DNA from: Streptomyces sclerotialus
GTDB taxonomy: Bacteria > Actinomycetota > Actinomycetes > Streptomycetales > Streptomycetaceae
Reading direction: 5' to 3'
Assembly: GCA_000719105.1 (NCBI GenBank)
Contig: JODX01000020.1
Span: 46,370 to 110,369, forward strand
DNA: 64,000 nt
A model generated the notes under the pieces. The model was not told the origin of the DNA, searched no databases, and saw only the letters and a list, made by a program, of their open reading frames with translations. A program made the position numbers and the translations under genes. Of this stretch, positions 1 to 9,839 are shown piece by piece (position 1 is the stretch's first letter; each line of letters opens with the position of its first letter).

Positions 1-1
1 C

Positions 2-991
2 GGCAGAACCGTACGGCTGTCCAGCCCGGACAAGATCTACTTCCCCGGGCGCGGCTTCACCAAGCTGGACCTGGCCCGGTACTACCTCGCCGTCGGCCCC
101 GGCATCCTGCGCGCCCTGCGCGACCGCCCCACCACCCTCCAGCGCTACCCGGACGGGCTGGACGGCGAGTGGTTCTTCCAGAAGCGGGCGCCCAAGAACA
201 TGCCCGGCTGGATCCCCACCGCCCACATCACCTTCCCCAGCGGCCGCAGCGCCGACGAGATGTGCCCCACCGAGGTCGCCGCCGTGCTGTGGGCCGCCCA
301 GTACGGCACCCTCACCTTCCACCCCTGGCCGGTACGGCGCGGCGACGTCGACCACCCGGACGAACTCCGCCTCGACCTCGACCCGCAGCCCGGCACCGAC
401 TACGCGGACGCCGTGCGCGCCGCCCACGAACTGCGCGAGGTGCTCCACGAGTACGGCGGACTGCGGGGCTGGCCGAAGACCTCCGGCGGCCGTGGCCTGC
501 ACGTCTTCGTACCGATCCGGCCGGAGTGGACCTTCACCCAGGTACGGCGCGCCGCCATCGCCGCCGCGCGGGAGCTGGAGCGGCGGATGCCGGAGAAGGT
601 GACCACCGCATGGTGGAAGGAGGAGCGGGGCGAGAGGATCTTCGTCGACTACAACCAGACCGCGCGGGACCGCACGATCGCCTCCGCGTACTCCGTGCGC
701 CCCCGCCCGCACGCCCCCGTCTCGGCCCCCCTGACCTGGGACGAGGTCGGCGACGCCGTACCGGACGACTTCGACCTCGCGACCATGCCCGCCCGTTTCG
801 CCGCGCTCGGCGACGTGCACGCCGACATGGACGACCACACCTTCTCCCTGGAGGCCCTGCTGGAACTGGCCTTCCGCGACGAGCACGACCACGGGCTCGG
901 GGACCTGCCGTATCCGCCGGAGTACCCGAAGATGCCGGGGGAGCCGAAACGGGTGCAGCCGAGCCGGGCGAAGAAACCGCAGGCCGGCTGA
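2..991 (+). CDS. LigD-type DNA polymerase (PrimPol) domain protein, 5' partial
   Basis: The reading frame is open from base 2, so the start lies upstream; 329 residues are visible. The protein matches the stand-alone polymerase domain of bacterial LigD, which fills in and adds nucleotides at double-strand breaks during Ku-dependent end joining. Visible signatures are an early SPDKIYFPG segment, the metal-binding pair in RLDLDPQPGTDY, the GGRGLHVFVP strand-loop and the third acidic motif VDYNQTARDRT. No ligase or nuclease domain follows: the protein ends soon after PYPPEYPKMPG with a basic tail. Separate Pol-domain proteins are normal in Streptomyces. It is convergent with the next gene across a strong hairpin. 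An internal ATG at 200 is not the true start, because conserved sequence precedes it. Confidence 0.9.
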   Translation, partial: GRTVRLSSPDKIYFPGRGFTKLDLARYYLAVGPGILRALRDRPTTLQRYPDGLDGEWFFQKRAPKNMPGWIPTAHITFPSGRSADEMCPTEVAAVLWAAQYGTLTFHPWPVRRGDVDHPDELRLDLDPQPGTDYADAVRAAHELREVLHEYGGLRGWPKTSGGRGLHVFVPIRPEWTFTQVRRAAIAAARELERRMPEKVTTAWWKEERGERIFVDYNQTARDRTIASAYSVRPRPHAPVSAPLTWDEVGDAVPDDFDLATMPARFAALGDVHADMDDHTFSLEALLELAFRDEHDHGLGDLPYPPEYPKMPGEPKRVQPSRAKKPQAG

Positions 992-1000
992 GCGCGCGGG

Positions 1001-1039
1001 GCCGCGGCCGGAGGACGCCGTCCGTCCTCCGGCCGCGGC
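1001..1039. terminator. Bidirectional hairpin terminator
   Basis: A perfect 17-bp inverted repeat (arms 1001-1017 and 1023-1039, 5-nt loop) lies between two convergent genes ending at 991 and 1053. No U-tract follows, which is usual for Streptomyces terminators. Confidence 0.85.
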
Positions 1040-1052
1040 TCACCGCAGCGGG

Positions 1053-3296
1053 TTACAGCTCCTTGATCCGGATGTCCCGGTACGACACCACGTCCGTCGT
1101 GCCGTGGACCTGGAGCCCGACGTACCCGGAGGCGAACCGCCGGCCGTCCGTGCCCGGGTCGTCCGAGCGCGCCGGGTAGAACTCCTGGCCGCCGATGTTG
1201 TCGAACTCGTTGATCAGCACGCCGTTGCGGTACACCGAGTAGTGCTGGTCGACCACGCGGATCTCGTAGTCGTTCCAGGTGCCCTTCTCGGTGACGCCCG
1301 CTCCGGCCAGGCCCACACGGTCGAAGCCGTAGATCGACCCGGTCTTGTACATGTCGCCGTCGGGCCGGTCGTGCACCTGCACCTCGTGCCCGTACTTGAT
1401 GGCGACCCACTCGGGCCGCGACTCCTCCGGGTGGTCGTGGACGTACGGGAACCGCACGAACACGCCGCCGTTGGTATTGGCCGTGCCGGGCGCGTCGTCA
1501 CGCCACTGGAGGCGCAGCGAGAAGTCGCCGTACTTCCGCTCCGGGAACCACAGCATGCCGAGCCCGCCCCGCGTCGTACCGGACGTGATCGAGCCGTCGG
1601 CGTTCAGCCCGAACGAACCACCGCCCACGTGCTGCCACTTGGCGAAGGACTCCTCCGTGCCGTCGAGGAGCGCCTTGTAGCCGTCGGTCTGGCCGGGCGT
1701 GCCGATACCGGACTGCCGGGCCGCCTTGCGGATGGCCTCCAGCTCCCGCTGGTCGATGACGCCTTCCTTGAGCAGCTTCTCCGTGACCTCCCTGACGTGC
1801 TTCAGGAACAGCTGCTGGGACGTCCACTCCTTCTCGTCCTCGATCAGCTCGTTGATCCGGCAGCGGTTGTTCGTGAGCCGGTTCGGCACCCCCGAGTCGA
1901 CCGTGCCGACGATGACGGTCAGCCGCTCGTCCCACTCGGCACAGGCGGGCGCGGGCACCCCGCCGCCCGCGGCGACCGTGAAACTCACGGTGCGCGCCTC
2001 GGCGGTGTTGCCCGCCTTGTCGCTCGCCCGGTACGCCACCGAGTGCGCGCCCACCCGGTCCACGACCACGGGGGCGGTGTAGGCGAGGTACGGGCCGCCG
2101 TCGAGCGAGTACTCGATCGAGGCGACCCCCGAGCCGTCGTGCTCGTCGGTGGCGCTCACCGTCACCTTGGCGCTCTTGATGTAGGCGCCGGAGGAGTTGC
2201 GCTCACCCTCCACGGTCGCCCCGGTCACCGGCGGGGTGGTGTCCTGGACGGGCGGCGCGACGACGGTGAACTCGGCGCTCCTCGCGTCGGACACGTTCCC
2301 GGCCTTGTCCGTGGCCCGGTACCGCACCACGTGCGCGCCCACCTCGTGCACCATCACCGGCGCGGTGTACGGCTGCCACGCGCCGTCGTCACCGAGCGCG
2401 TACTCGATCGTGTTGACGCCCGAGCCGGTGTCGGAGGCGGAGACGGTGACGGTCGCCATGGCGACGTAGTCACCCGCGTCGTTCTGCTCGCCGGTCACGG
2501 TCGCCGACGTCTCCGGCGGCGCGGTGTCGTCCGTCGGCGGCGCGACGACCGTGAACTCGACGCTCTTCTCGGCGGCCGTGTTGCCCGCCTTGTCGACCGC
2601 CCGGTAGCGCACCTTGTGGCTGCCGACCTGGTCGACGACCACGGGTGTGGTGTACGGCTGCCAGGCGCCCTCGTCGCCGATCGCGTACTCGACGCGCTCC
2701 ACGCCGGAGCCGCCCGCGTCGGTGGCGCCGACGGCGACGGTCGCCGACCCGACGTACGCGCCGTCGGCGTTCTGCGACCCGCTCACCTCGGCGCTCGTCT
2801 CGGGTGCGGTGGTGTCGTCCCCGGTGCCCTCGGTGACGACGAGGACGCCCTGCATCTGCCCGTGGCCCGGGATCGTGCAGTGGTACCGGTAGCGGCCGGG
2901 GGTGAGGGTGACCTCGGCGGTGTGGCGTCCGCCCTGGTCGTCGAAGGGGTTGGCGAGGATGTTGAGCGAGACGTCGTTGTTGTACTCCGGATCGGAGACG
3001 TCGAACGTCAGGGTGTGCGGCATCCCGGTGGTGTTGCCGGTCGCCTCACTGTTCTCGAACACGATGGTCGTCGGGCCCGCCACCGCGGTCTGCGGGGCCG
3101 ACGCGTAGGAGTCGATGTCGTTGTCGGCGGTCCAGGTCAGGACCTGGGCGGCGGCGACGGGCTCGTCCACGGGCAGGGGCCGGCCGAAGGCGGCCGTGGA
3201 GGTCAGCCCGAGCACCATGAGCAGGGACGCCAGCAGGGCGGTCCACAGGTGCCCTCGTCGCAGGCCGGCAGGGGGTCTTGAGCGTCCGGTGGCCAT
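1053..3296 (-). CDS. Secreted cupredoxin / Ig-like repeat / DUF1080 protein
   Basis: This 747-residue protein begins with a signal peptide (basic start, then a hydrophobic stretch around ALLASLLMVLGLTST). A plastocyanin-like domain follows at about residues 50-145; its likely copper ligands are the His in MPHTLTF and the Cys, His and Met in YHCTIPGHGQMQ. Three repeats of about 90 residues, each with a DKAGN motif, resemble OmpL47-type beta-sandwich repeats. The C-terminal 200 residues match DUF1080 (3-keto-disaccharide hydrolase, laminin-G-like fold), ending VQVHGTTDVVSYRDIRIKEL. The ATG at 3296 overlaps the upstream stop as TGATG, so the two genes are translationally coupled. The in-frame extension towards 3701 is antisense-free but lies inside the upstream gene and was rejected. 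It probably acts outside the cell on sugar polymers together with its partner; the substrate is unknown. Confidence 0.85.
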   Translation of the reverse strand: MATGRSRPPAGLRRGHLWTALLASLLMVLGLTSTAAFGRPLPVDEPVAAAQVLTWTADNDIDSYASAPQTAVAGPTTIVFENSEATGNTTGMPHTLTFDVSDPEYNNDVSLNILANPFDDQGGRHTAEVTLTPGRYRYHCTIPGHGQMQGVLVVTEGTGDDTTAPETSAEVSGSQNADGAYVGSATVAVGATDAGGSGVERVEYAIGDEGAWQPYTTPVVVDQVGSHKVRYRAVDKAGNTAAEKSVEFTVVAPPTDDTAPPETSATVTGEQNDAGDYVAMATVTVSASDTGSGVNTIEYALGDDGAWQPYTAPVMVHEVGAHVVRYRATDKAGNVSDARSAEFTVVAPPVQDTTPPVTGATVEGERNSSGAYIKSAKVTVSATDEHDGSGVASIEYSLDGGPYLAYTAPVVVDRVGAHSVAYRASDKAGNTAEARTVSFTVAAGGGVPAPACAEWDERLTVIVGTVDSGVPNRLTNNRCRINELIEDEKEWTSQQLFLKHVREVTEKLLKEGVIDQRELEAIRKAARQSGIGTPGQTDGYKALLDGTEESFAKWQHVGGGSFGLNADGSITSGTTRGGLGMLWFPERKYGDFSLRLQWRDDAPGTANTNGGVFVRFPYVHDHPEESRPEWVAIKYGHEVQVHDRPDGDMYKTGSIYGFDRVGLAGAGVTEKGTWNDYEIRVVDQHYSVYRNGVLINEFDNIGGQEFYPARSDDPGTDGRRFASGYVGLQVHGTTDVVSYRDIRIKEL

Positions 3297-5806
3297 CACT
3301 GCGCCTTCCTCGCCAGCTGATCGGCCGCGGGGGTCGGGCCGCCACCGGTGTAGGTGACCCGCCACAGCGCCGACTTGGCGTCCGAGGTGAAGAAGCCGCG
3401 CCCGTAGTCGAGGACGTACAGCGCGCCGTCCGGGCCGAACTTCCAGTCCATGAGGTTCTTGATGCCGTCGTTGCCGATCGGGATGATCTTCTTCAGTGAC
3501 TCGGAGTGGATCGGCAGCCCGCCGTCCCCCTGTGTCTTCGGGTCGGTGATCACGGCGTTGCGCGGCTGGTCGGCGTCGTACAGGTCGCCGACGAACCACT
3601 TGCCGTCCCAGTAGGCGGGCCACTGCCCGGCACCGGTCACGGACTCGTCGTACCGGAAGACCGGCCCGTTCATCGCGGCCTGCCCGCCGCCCTTCAGCCA
3701 CGGCAGCAGATAGGTGGCCTCCTCGTTCTTGTACGAGGGGATGCCGTCGGCGTCGCGCGGGAAGTCGGGGGCGCCGCCCTGCGGGGAGTACCAGATGTTG
3801 TTGCCCGTCACCGGCGGCAGGTTGACCAGGCCGTCGTTGTTCGGGGACTCGTTCTTCGGGGCGTCGCAGTCGTACCAGCCGAGCGGCTTCGTCGGGTCGG
3901 GCAGATTGCGGTCCCGGTAGGGCTGCTTGTTGCCCATGCAGTACGGCCAGCCGCGGTTGCTCGCCTTGTCGATGACGGCGAACGTGTCGTACTTGGCCGG
4001 ACCCCAGGTCGGCGACGGTGCGCTCGCGTCGGGGCCGACCCAGCCCGCGTAGAGGACGTCGGTCTGCTTGTCGACGAAGATGCGGGCGGGGTTGCGGACG
4101 CCCATCACATAGATCTCACCGCGCGTCTTGCCGCCGCCCTCGGCGGTCTCCTTGCCGGTGAAGAGGTTGCCTTCGGGCAGGGTGTACGTGCCGTCGGACT
4201 CGGGGTGGATGCGGAGGATCTTGCCGTTGAGGTTGTTGGTGTTGCCGGCGGTACGGCGCGCGTCCGCGAACGAGACGCCCTTGTAGTTGGGCTGCGGGTT
4301 GTTGCCGGAGTACCCGTCGCTGAACTGGCTGGAGTTGTTGTCGCCGGTCGCGATGTACAGGTTGCCCTTGGAGTCCCAGGCCATCCCGCCGCCCGCGTGG
4401 CAGCAGCTGTGGATCTGCACCGGCCACTTCAGCAGCACCTTCTCGCTGCTCAGATCCAGTCTGTTCGTGGCGCGGTCGAGGGTGAAGCGGGAGACGTAGC
4501 GCTCGGCCATGCGCTTGTCGCGGTCGATGCGGGAGTGCGGGGTGTAGTGCAGGTACACCCACCCGTTCTCCTCGAACCGCGGATCGAGCTCGATGCCGAG
4601 CAGACCCTCCTCGACCTTGACCAGCTCGTCCCCGCCGCCCTTGTTGCCGAAGACGGTCAGCTCACCGGCGAGGGTAACCTTCTTGGTCTTCGGGTCGTAG
4701 ACGTGGATCTGTCCCTTGCCCTTGCCGATGTCGGGGTTGTTCCAGTCGGTGATGACGGGCTGGGAGGAGTCCGTACCGCCGCGTCCGATGTAGAGGACGC
4801 GTCCGTCGGGGGCCGTGACCAGCCCGTGCGGCTCACCGATCTGGTCGTTCTGCCCGGGCTGGTTGGGCTGGCTCAGCCGCTCGGCCTTGTAGTTCGAGGT
4901 GATGGTGGCGGTGCAGTCGGCGCGGCTGAGCCGGGTGGTCCAGAGGAGCGCGCCGCGCAGGTGCGTACGGAAGTCGGTCTCGTCGTACGACGACACGGTG
5001 CCGCCCATGGCGGTGTAGAAGGAGCGGCCGCCGTCGTAGTCACGGCACCAGCTCACCGGGTGGTCCCAGCCGTTCTTGCCCGCCCCGGGGTCGTACGTCG
5101 ACTCGCGCACCCGGGCCACGGTGTGCACGTCGCCGGACGGGTTCTTGACCCAGTTGAACCACTGGTCGGGCCGCTTCCACTGCACCGGCAGGTCCTTGGT
5201 CGCCGGGTGCCGCCGGTCGCCGACCTCGACGGTCGCGCGCTGGACGGCGGTCGGGCTGGACGCGGCCGGGCGGGCGCCGATGAGTCCGGTGAACCAGTCC
5301 GAGTACGGCTCGGCGCGGGCCGCGTCATGGATGCCGACGAATCCGCCGCCGGCCTCCATGTAGGCCTCCAGCCCGGCCTCCTGCTCGGGGTCGAGGACGT
5401 CCCCGCCGCCGGTGAGGAAGACGACGGCGTTGAAGCGGCTCAGCCGGGTCTCGTTGGTGAAGACCGAGGCGTTGTCGGTGGCGACGACCTGGAAGCGCTG
5501 GTCGGCGGGTCCGCTCAGCCCGATCTTCTCGATGCTCTCGATCCCCGCGTCGACGAGCGGGGACTCCTCCCCGGCGGCGGCCGAGCCGTAGAAGACCAGG
5601 ACGCGGACGTCGGCGCCGCCCGGCGGCGACTTGATCGACATCGTTGTCAGCGCCGCATCGGGCGCGGGTTCGGGCCGGGCGCTCGCGGCGGGGCCGGTGA
5701 GGACCCCCGCGGTGACGACACCGGCGGCGAGAGTGGCGATGGTGGCGCGTCTTGCTCTGCTCGACTTCCTGGCGGACAAGGGCTTGTGGTGCGGTGGGCG
5801 CCGCAT
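3296..5806 (-). CDS. Secreted ThuA domain + PQQ-type sugar dehydrogenase protein
   Basis: This 836-residue protein has a signal peptide (basic [19 protein letters not shown], then a hydrophobic core). A ThuA/trehalose-utilisation domain spans roughly residues 55-290 ([29 protein letters not shown]). A glucose/sorbosone-dehydrogenase beta-propeller follows from about 320 to 810, with [20 protein letters not shown] and [14 protein letters not shown]. Both domains are known together in large secreted proteins of actinomycetes and planctomycetes. The ATG at 5806 is chosen over the GTG at 5818 because GGAGG sits five bases before it. Coupled downstream to the cupredoxin/DUF1080 gene by TGATG. The pair probably oxidises an extracellular sugar and passes electrons on; this role is inferred from the domains. 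Confidence 0.87.
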   Translation of the reverse strand: MRRPPHHKPLSARKSSRARRATIATLAAGVVTAGVLTGPAASARPEPAPDAALTTMSIKSPPGGADVRVLVFYGSAAAGEESPLVDAGIESIEKIGLSGPADQRFQVVATDNASVFTNETRLSRFNAVVFLTGGGDVLDPEQEAGLEAYMEAGGGFVGIHDAARAEPYSDWFTGLIGARPAASSPTAVQRATVEVGDRRHPATKDLPVQWKRPDQWFNWVKNPSGDVHTVARVRESTYDPGAGKNGWDHPVSWCRDYDGGRSFYTAMGGTVSSYDETDFRTHLRGALLWTTRLSRADCTATITSNYKAERLSQPNQPGQNDQIGEPHGLVTAPDGRVLYIGRGGTDSSQPVITDWNNPDIGKGKGQIHVYDPKTKKVTLAGELTVFGNKGGGDELVKVEEGLLGIELDPRFEENGWVYLHYTPHSRIDRDKRMAERYVSRFTLDRATNRLDLSSEKVLLKWPVQIHSCCHAGGGMAWDSKGNLYIATGDNNSSQFSDGYSGNNPQPNYKGVSFADARRTAGNTNNLNGKILRIHPESDGTYTLPEGNLFTGKETAEGGGKTRGEIYVMGVRNPARIFVDKQTDVLYAGWVGPDASAPSPTWGPAKYDTFAVIDKASNRGWPYCMGNKQPYRDRNLPDPTKPLGWYDCDAPKNESPNNDGLVNLPPVTGNNIWYSPQGGAPDFPRDADGIPSYKNEEATYLLPWLKGGGQAAMNGPVFRYDESVTGAGQWPAYWDGKWFVGDLYDADQPRNAVITDPKTQGDGGLPIHSESLKKIIPIGNDGIKNLMDWKFGPDGALYVLDYGRGFFTSDAKSALWRVTYTGGGPTPAADQLARKAQ

Positions 5807-5995
5807 GCGGTCCTCCACCCCTCATTGGTCGCAGGTCACAGCAACAGCGCCAAGAAGCTAGACCTCTTTTCGCGGCTCGCCAATAGGTATGACCGCGATC
5901 CAACGAACTTTGTCCTGAGTGTGGAAAAACGGCGGAGCCCCGGCTACCGTCTCACAGGTTCTTCTCAGGCATCTCCTATCAGTGGGGAGTTGAGC
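5807..5995. promoter_or_regulatory. Divergent promoter region, sugar dehydrogenase / laccase
   Basis: A 189-bp AT-richer spacer separates two divergent genes, so both promoters should lie here. I could not assign -10/-35 boxes with confidence. A GGGGAG ribosome-binding site stands just before the laccase ATG. Confidence 0.5.
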
Positions 5996-6967
5996 ATGGA
6001 CAGACGCGGCTTCAACAGGCGGGTGCTCCTGGGCGGAGCGGCCGTCGCCACATCGACATCGTTGTCCCTCGCATCCGAGGCCGGCAGTGTCGCGGAGGCC
6101 GCGGCGGCGCCGCGCACGGCGCCTGCCGGCGGCGAGGTGCGGCACATGAAGCTCTACATCGAGAAGCTCCCCGACGGGCAGATGGGCTACGGCCTCGACA
6201 AGGGCAAGGCGACGGTCCCCGGCCCGCTGATCGAGCTCAACGAGGGCGACACCCTGCACATCGAGGTGGAGAACACCATGGACGTGGCGGCGAGCCTGCA
6301 CGTCCACGGCCTGGACTACGAGATAACCAGCGACGGCACCAAGCTCAACAAGAGCCACGTCGAGCCGGGCGACACCCGCACCTACACCTGGCGCACCCAC
6401 GCCCCCGGCCGCCGCAAGGACGGCACCTGGCGGGCGGGCAGCGCGGGTTACTGGCACTACCACGACCACGTGGTGGGCACCGACCACGGCACGGGCGGCC
6501 TCCGCAAGGGCCTCTTCGGCCCGGTGATCGTCCGCCGCGCGGGCGACATCCTGCCCGACAAGACCGTCACGGTCGTCTTCAACGACATGCTCATCAACAA
6601 CAAGCCGGCGCACTCGGGCCCGAACTTCGAGGCCATGGTGGGCGACCGGGTCGAGTGGATCGTGATCACCCATGGCGAGTACTACCACACCTTCCACGTC
6701 CACGGTCACCGCTGGGCGGACAACCGCACGGGCCTGCTGACCGGCCCCGACGACCCCAGCCAGGTCATCGACAACAAGATCACGGGGCCTGCGGACTCGT
6801 TCGGCTTCCAGGTGATCGCGGGGGAGGGGGTGGGCGCGGGTGCGTGGATGTACCACTGCCACGTCCAGAGCCACTCCGACATGGGGATGGTGGGGCTGTT
6901 CCTGGTGAAGAAGGCGGACGGGACCATCCCGGGGTACGAGCCGGGCGGCCACGAACACGAACACTGA
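5996..6967 (+). CDS. Two-domain small laccase (SLAC type multicopper oxidase)
   Basis: This 323-residue protein is very close to the S. coelicolor small laccase (SCO6712, recalled). It oxidises phenols and reduces oxygen to water, and acts as a trimer outside the cell. A twin-arginine signal is present ([13 protein letters not shown], then an Ala-rich stretch), fitting Tat export of a folded copper enzyme. Copper motifs are all visible: [21 protein letters not shown] and [12 protein letters not shown]. The C-terminus is shorter than that of SLAC but keeps the His-rich GGHEHEH tail. ATG 5996 follows GGGGAG. It is divergent from the sugar-dehydrogenase gene and upstream of a LacI regulator. Confidence 0.95.
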   Translation: MDRRGFNRRVLLGGAAVATSTSLSLASEAGSVAEAAAAPRTAPAGGEVRHMKLYIEKLPDGQMGYGLDKGKATVPGPLIELNEGDTLHIEVENTMDVAASLHVHGLDYEITSDGTKLNKSHVEPGDTRTYTWRTHAPGRRKDGTWRAGSAGYWHYHDHVVGTDHGTGGLRKGLFGPVIVRRAGDILPDKTVTVVFNDMLINNKPAHSGPNFEAMVGDRVEWIVITHGEYYHTFHVHGHRWADNRTGLLTGPDDPSQVIDNKITGPADSFGFQVIAGEGVGAGAWMYHCHVQSHSDMGMVGLFLVKKADGTIPGYEPGGHEHEH

Positions 6968-7060
6968 GGGCCGACCGCGTCCAGGCGCTCGCGCGGGAAC
7001 CTGATGGCGGCTCCGGGCCATGGCTATCCTGGCCGGCAGCCGCCGATGAGGAGACCCGAA

Positions 7061-8119
7061 GTGACCGAGACTGCGCCGCGCCCCACCCTGGAGGCCGTCG
7101 CCGCGCGGGCCGGGGTGTCGCGGGCGACCGTCTCCCGGGTCGTCAACGGCGGTGAGGGCGTACGGGCACCGCTCGTCGAGCGGGTGCGCCGGGCCGTCGA
7201 GGAACTCGGGTACGTGCCGAACCAGGCCGCCCGCAGCCTGGTCACCCGACGGCACGACGCCGTCGCCGTCGTCATCGCCGAGCCCGAGACCAAGGTCTTC
7301 GCCGACCCCTTTTTCGCCCTGCAACTGCGCGGCATCAGCAAGGAGCTGACCGCACACGACTCCCAGCTGGTGCTGCTCCTCACCGAGAGCCGGGACGACT
7401 ACGCGCGCGTGGGGCGCTATCTCGCCGGCGGGCACGTCGACGGCGCGCTCGTGTTCTCGCTGCATATCGACGACCCGCTGCCGGAGCTGATCCGCGGCGC
7501 GGGCGTACCGACCGTGTTCGGCGGACGGCCCGGCTGGGGGGAGGACGCGCAGGGTACGGTGCCCACGCTGTACGTCGACAGCGACAACCGTGGTGGCGCG
7601 CGGGACGCCGTACGGCATCTCGTCGGCCTCGGCCGCACCCGCGTCGCGCACATCACCGGCCCCCTCGACCAGACCTCTGCCGTGGACCGGCTCGACGGGT
7701 ACCGGGACGTCATGGCGGACGCCGATCCCCGGCTCGTCGTGGAGGGCGACTTCACGCCGGCGGGCGGGGAGCGTGCCGTACGGGAACTCCTGGACCGCTG
7801 CCCGGACCTGGACGCCGTCTTCGCCGCGAACGATCTCTCCGCCTCGGGCGCGCTGCGCGGCCTGCGCGCGGTCGGGCGCCGCGTTCCCGAGGACGTCGCG
7901 GTTGTCGGCTTCGACGACATGCTGCCGGTGGCCGAGCAGACCGACCCCCCGCTGACCACGGTCCGTCAGAACATCGAGGAGGCGGGCCGGTTGATGGCCC
8001 GGCTGCTGCTGCGTGGACTGGATCGCCGGGCTGGCGGCCCGGCCGAGGTGCCCGGAGCGGACGGCGCGTCGTCCGGCGTCGTCCTGCCGACCACACTGGT
8101 GCGGCGCGCCTCGGCCTGA
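7061..8119 (+). CDS. LacI-family transcriptional regulator
   Basis: The 352-residue protein has an N-terminal LacI helix-turn-helix (TLEAVAARAGVSRATVSRVV, then the hinge LGYVPNQAARSLVTRR) and a periplasmic-binding-protein-like sensor domain (DAVFAANDLSASGALRGLR, VVGFDD). It should repress or activate sugar-responsive genes. GTG 7061 is taken as the start because AGGAG lies seven bases upstream and the HTH begins at about residue 8; upstream in-frame ATGs lack such a site. Likely targets are the flanking laccase, sugar-dehydrogenase or carboxylesterase genes, but no operator was identified. Confidence 0.9.
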   Translation: MTETAPRPTLEAVAARAGVSRATVSRVVNGGEGVRAPLVERVRRAVEELGYVPNQAARSLVTRRHDAVAVVIAEPETKVFADPFFALQLRGISKELTAHDSQLVLLLTESRDDYARVGRYLAGGHVDGALVFSLHIDDPLPELIRGAGVPTVFGGRPGWGEDAQGTVPTLYVDSDNRGGARDAVRHLVGLGRTRVAHITGPLDQTSAVDRLDGYRDVMADADPRLVVEGDFTPAGGERAVRELLDRCPDLDAVFAANDLSASGALRGLRAVGRRVPEDVAVVGFDDMLPVAEQTDPPLTTVRQNIEEAGRLMARLLLRGLDRRAGGPAEVPGADGASSGVVLPTTLVRRASA

Positions 8120-8171
8120 GCGCCTGGGCGCCCGTTCGTGGCGCCGGGGTGGTGAGGTGCGGTTCCCCGGC

Positions 8172-9686
8172 TCACGGACGCAGCACGGGGAAATCGGCCT
8201 CGGCCCACAGAGCGCGGGCGGGGGAGGGCCCGTCGTGGACGGTGTCGCCGGCGGTGTTCCACGTTCTGCTCGGGGCGGTGACGTCGCCGACCGCCGGCCA
8301 GCCCGGGTCTCCGGTGGCGGCGAAGTCGGCCCAGGCGCGCACCATACGGCGGGCCAGTTCATGGTCCGCGGAGGTGGGTGCGCCGCCGATGAGGAACGCC
8401 AGGCGGTCGTCGTCCACGTTGCCGAAGGCGAACGGGATGTCCGCGCAGTGCCAGGCACGCACGAGCCCCTGAGGGTCCGTGCGCCGCCGGTCGAAGCGGG
8501 ACAGGAACGCCCGGCCGCCGGCCCGGGCGTGGACCTCGGCGAGCCGGTTGCCGTACTCCACGAACAGCAGATCGCTGAAGACGGCGAGATAGACGTCCAG
8601 GACCGGTGCGTGGGGCAGCGCCGCGCGATAACCGGCCACCAGGCCGCCCGGGAGACCGAAGTCCTCGGCGAAGCGCGCGAGCTGCTCGTCGGTGGTGACC
8701 TTCGCGCTGCTGCCGACGGCGTCGAGCAGCCAGTACTCCTCCGTGGTGTGGCAGACCAGCAGGTCCACTCCGCGGGCCGCGCCGTCCGCCAGTCCCGTGA
8801 GGGGGTCGGTGGGCAGTACGTCGCCGTCGAGGACCGGGGCGTAGAGCGAGGGGTCGTAGTGGCGGGAGCCGGAGGCGGGGTCGTGCCGGTAGGCGTCGAC
8901 CACCTGGTCCGAGGCGGTGACCAGGGCCTGCGGGGTCCTGGAGAGAAGGCCCTCGGGTGTGGCGGGGCAGCCCGCCGCCGCGGCCACCTCCCGGGTGGTC
9001 GCCTCGGCCATGCCGGGCGTGTAGCAGGGACTGGCGGGGCTGTGCGCGATGGCGCGGTGGAACAGACCGCGGGCGCGGTCCATCACCATCAGGCAGGCGA
9101 CCGAAGCGGCTCCGGACGACTGGCCGGCGATCGTGACGTTGCCGGGGTCGCCACCGAAGGCGGCGATGTTCTCCCGTACCCAGCGCAGGGCCGCGACCTG
9201 GTCGAGCAGGCCCCGGTTGTCCGGGTACGCGCGGGACGCGTCTTCCGCCCGGCCGGCCGGGACATGGCCGAAGCCCTCGAATCCGAGCCGGTAGTTGAGG
9301 GTGACCACGACCAGACCGGCGCGGGCCAGGACGGTGCCGTCGAAGTCGGGCTGGGCCGAGGAACCGAAGGTGTAGGCGCCACCGTGGATCCAGACCAGGA
9401 CGGGCAGGCGGCCGCCGTCGGGAGCCGGGGTCCAGACGTTCACGGTGAGGATGCCCTCGTCGCCGGGGGACCACGAGGGCGCGCCGGGCAGCTCCGCCGA
9501 CTGCGGGGCGACGGGGCCGAAGTCCGTGCAGTCCCGTACTCCGGTCCACGCCGGGGCCGGGCGGGGTGCGCGGAACCGGCCGGCGCCGAACGGCGGGGCG
9601 GCATAGGGGACACCGAGGACGGCGACGACGTCGGCGGCGGCCCTGAAGCCCCGGACGGAACCGTTCTTCGTCTCGAAGACATCCAT
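8172..9686 (-). CDS. Type B carboxylesterase
   Basis: This 504-residue alpha/beta hydrolase belongs to the carboxylesterase/para-nitrobenzyl esterase family. The nucleophile elbow is GQSSGAAS, the oxyanion motif is HGGAYTFGS, and the start (TKNGSVRGFRAA, GVPYAAPP) is typical. It hydrolyses carboxylic esters; the natural substrate cannot be read from sequence. No signal peptide is evident, so it is probably cytoplasmic. ATG 9686 follows GAGAGG. It is convergent with the LacI gene, with 52 bp between the stops. Confidence 0.9.
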   Translation of the reverse strand: MDVFETKNGSVRGFRAAADVVAVLGVPYAAPPFGAGRFRAPRPAPAWTGVRDCTDFGPVAPQSAELPGAPSWSPGDEGILTVNVWTPAPDGGRLPVLVWIHGGAYTFGSSAQPDFDGTVLARAGLVVVTLNYRLGFEGFGHVPAGRAEDASRAYPDNRGLLDQVAALRWVRENIAAFGGDPGNVTIAGQSSGAASVACLMVMDRARGLFHRAIAHSPASPCYTPGMAEATTREVAAAAGCPATPEGLLSRTPQALVTASDQVVDAYRHDPASGSRHYDPSLYAPVLDGDVLPTDPLTGLADGAARGVDLLVCHTTEEYWLLDAVGSSAKVTTDEQLARFAEDFGLPGGLVAGYRAALPHAPVLDVYLAVFSDLLFVEYGNRLAEVHARAGGRAFLSRFDRRRTDPQGLVRAWHCADIPFAFGNVDDDRLAFLIGGAPTSADHELARRMVRAWADFAATGDPGWPAVGDVTAPSRTWNTAGDTVHDGPSPARALWAEADFPVLRP

Positions 9687-9839
9687 GGCCGCTGCCTCTC
9701 GTCGTTCGTCGGGCCGCCCGGGGGAGGGCGGGGCCTCAGCCTCGCACTCCCCGGCACATCCCGGCCAACACCGCTGTCACGACGATTGACGCACCAGTGA
9801 TGTCAATCCCGGAAATGCGGTCGGGTCAGCGCGGTCAGG

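Noticed and set aside
1104-5990. Long plus-strand open frames opposite the two secreted-protein genes
   Set aside because: They mirror the real minus-strand genes. The frame that continues into the laccase only shares its reading frame.
5858-8458. 866-residue minus-strand open frame
   Set aside because: Antisense to the laccase and LacI genes; composition-driven, with no domain.
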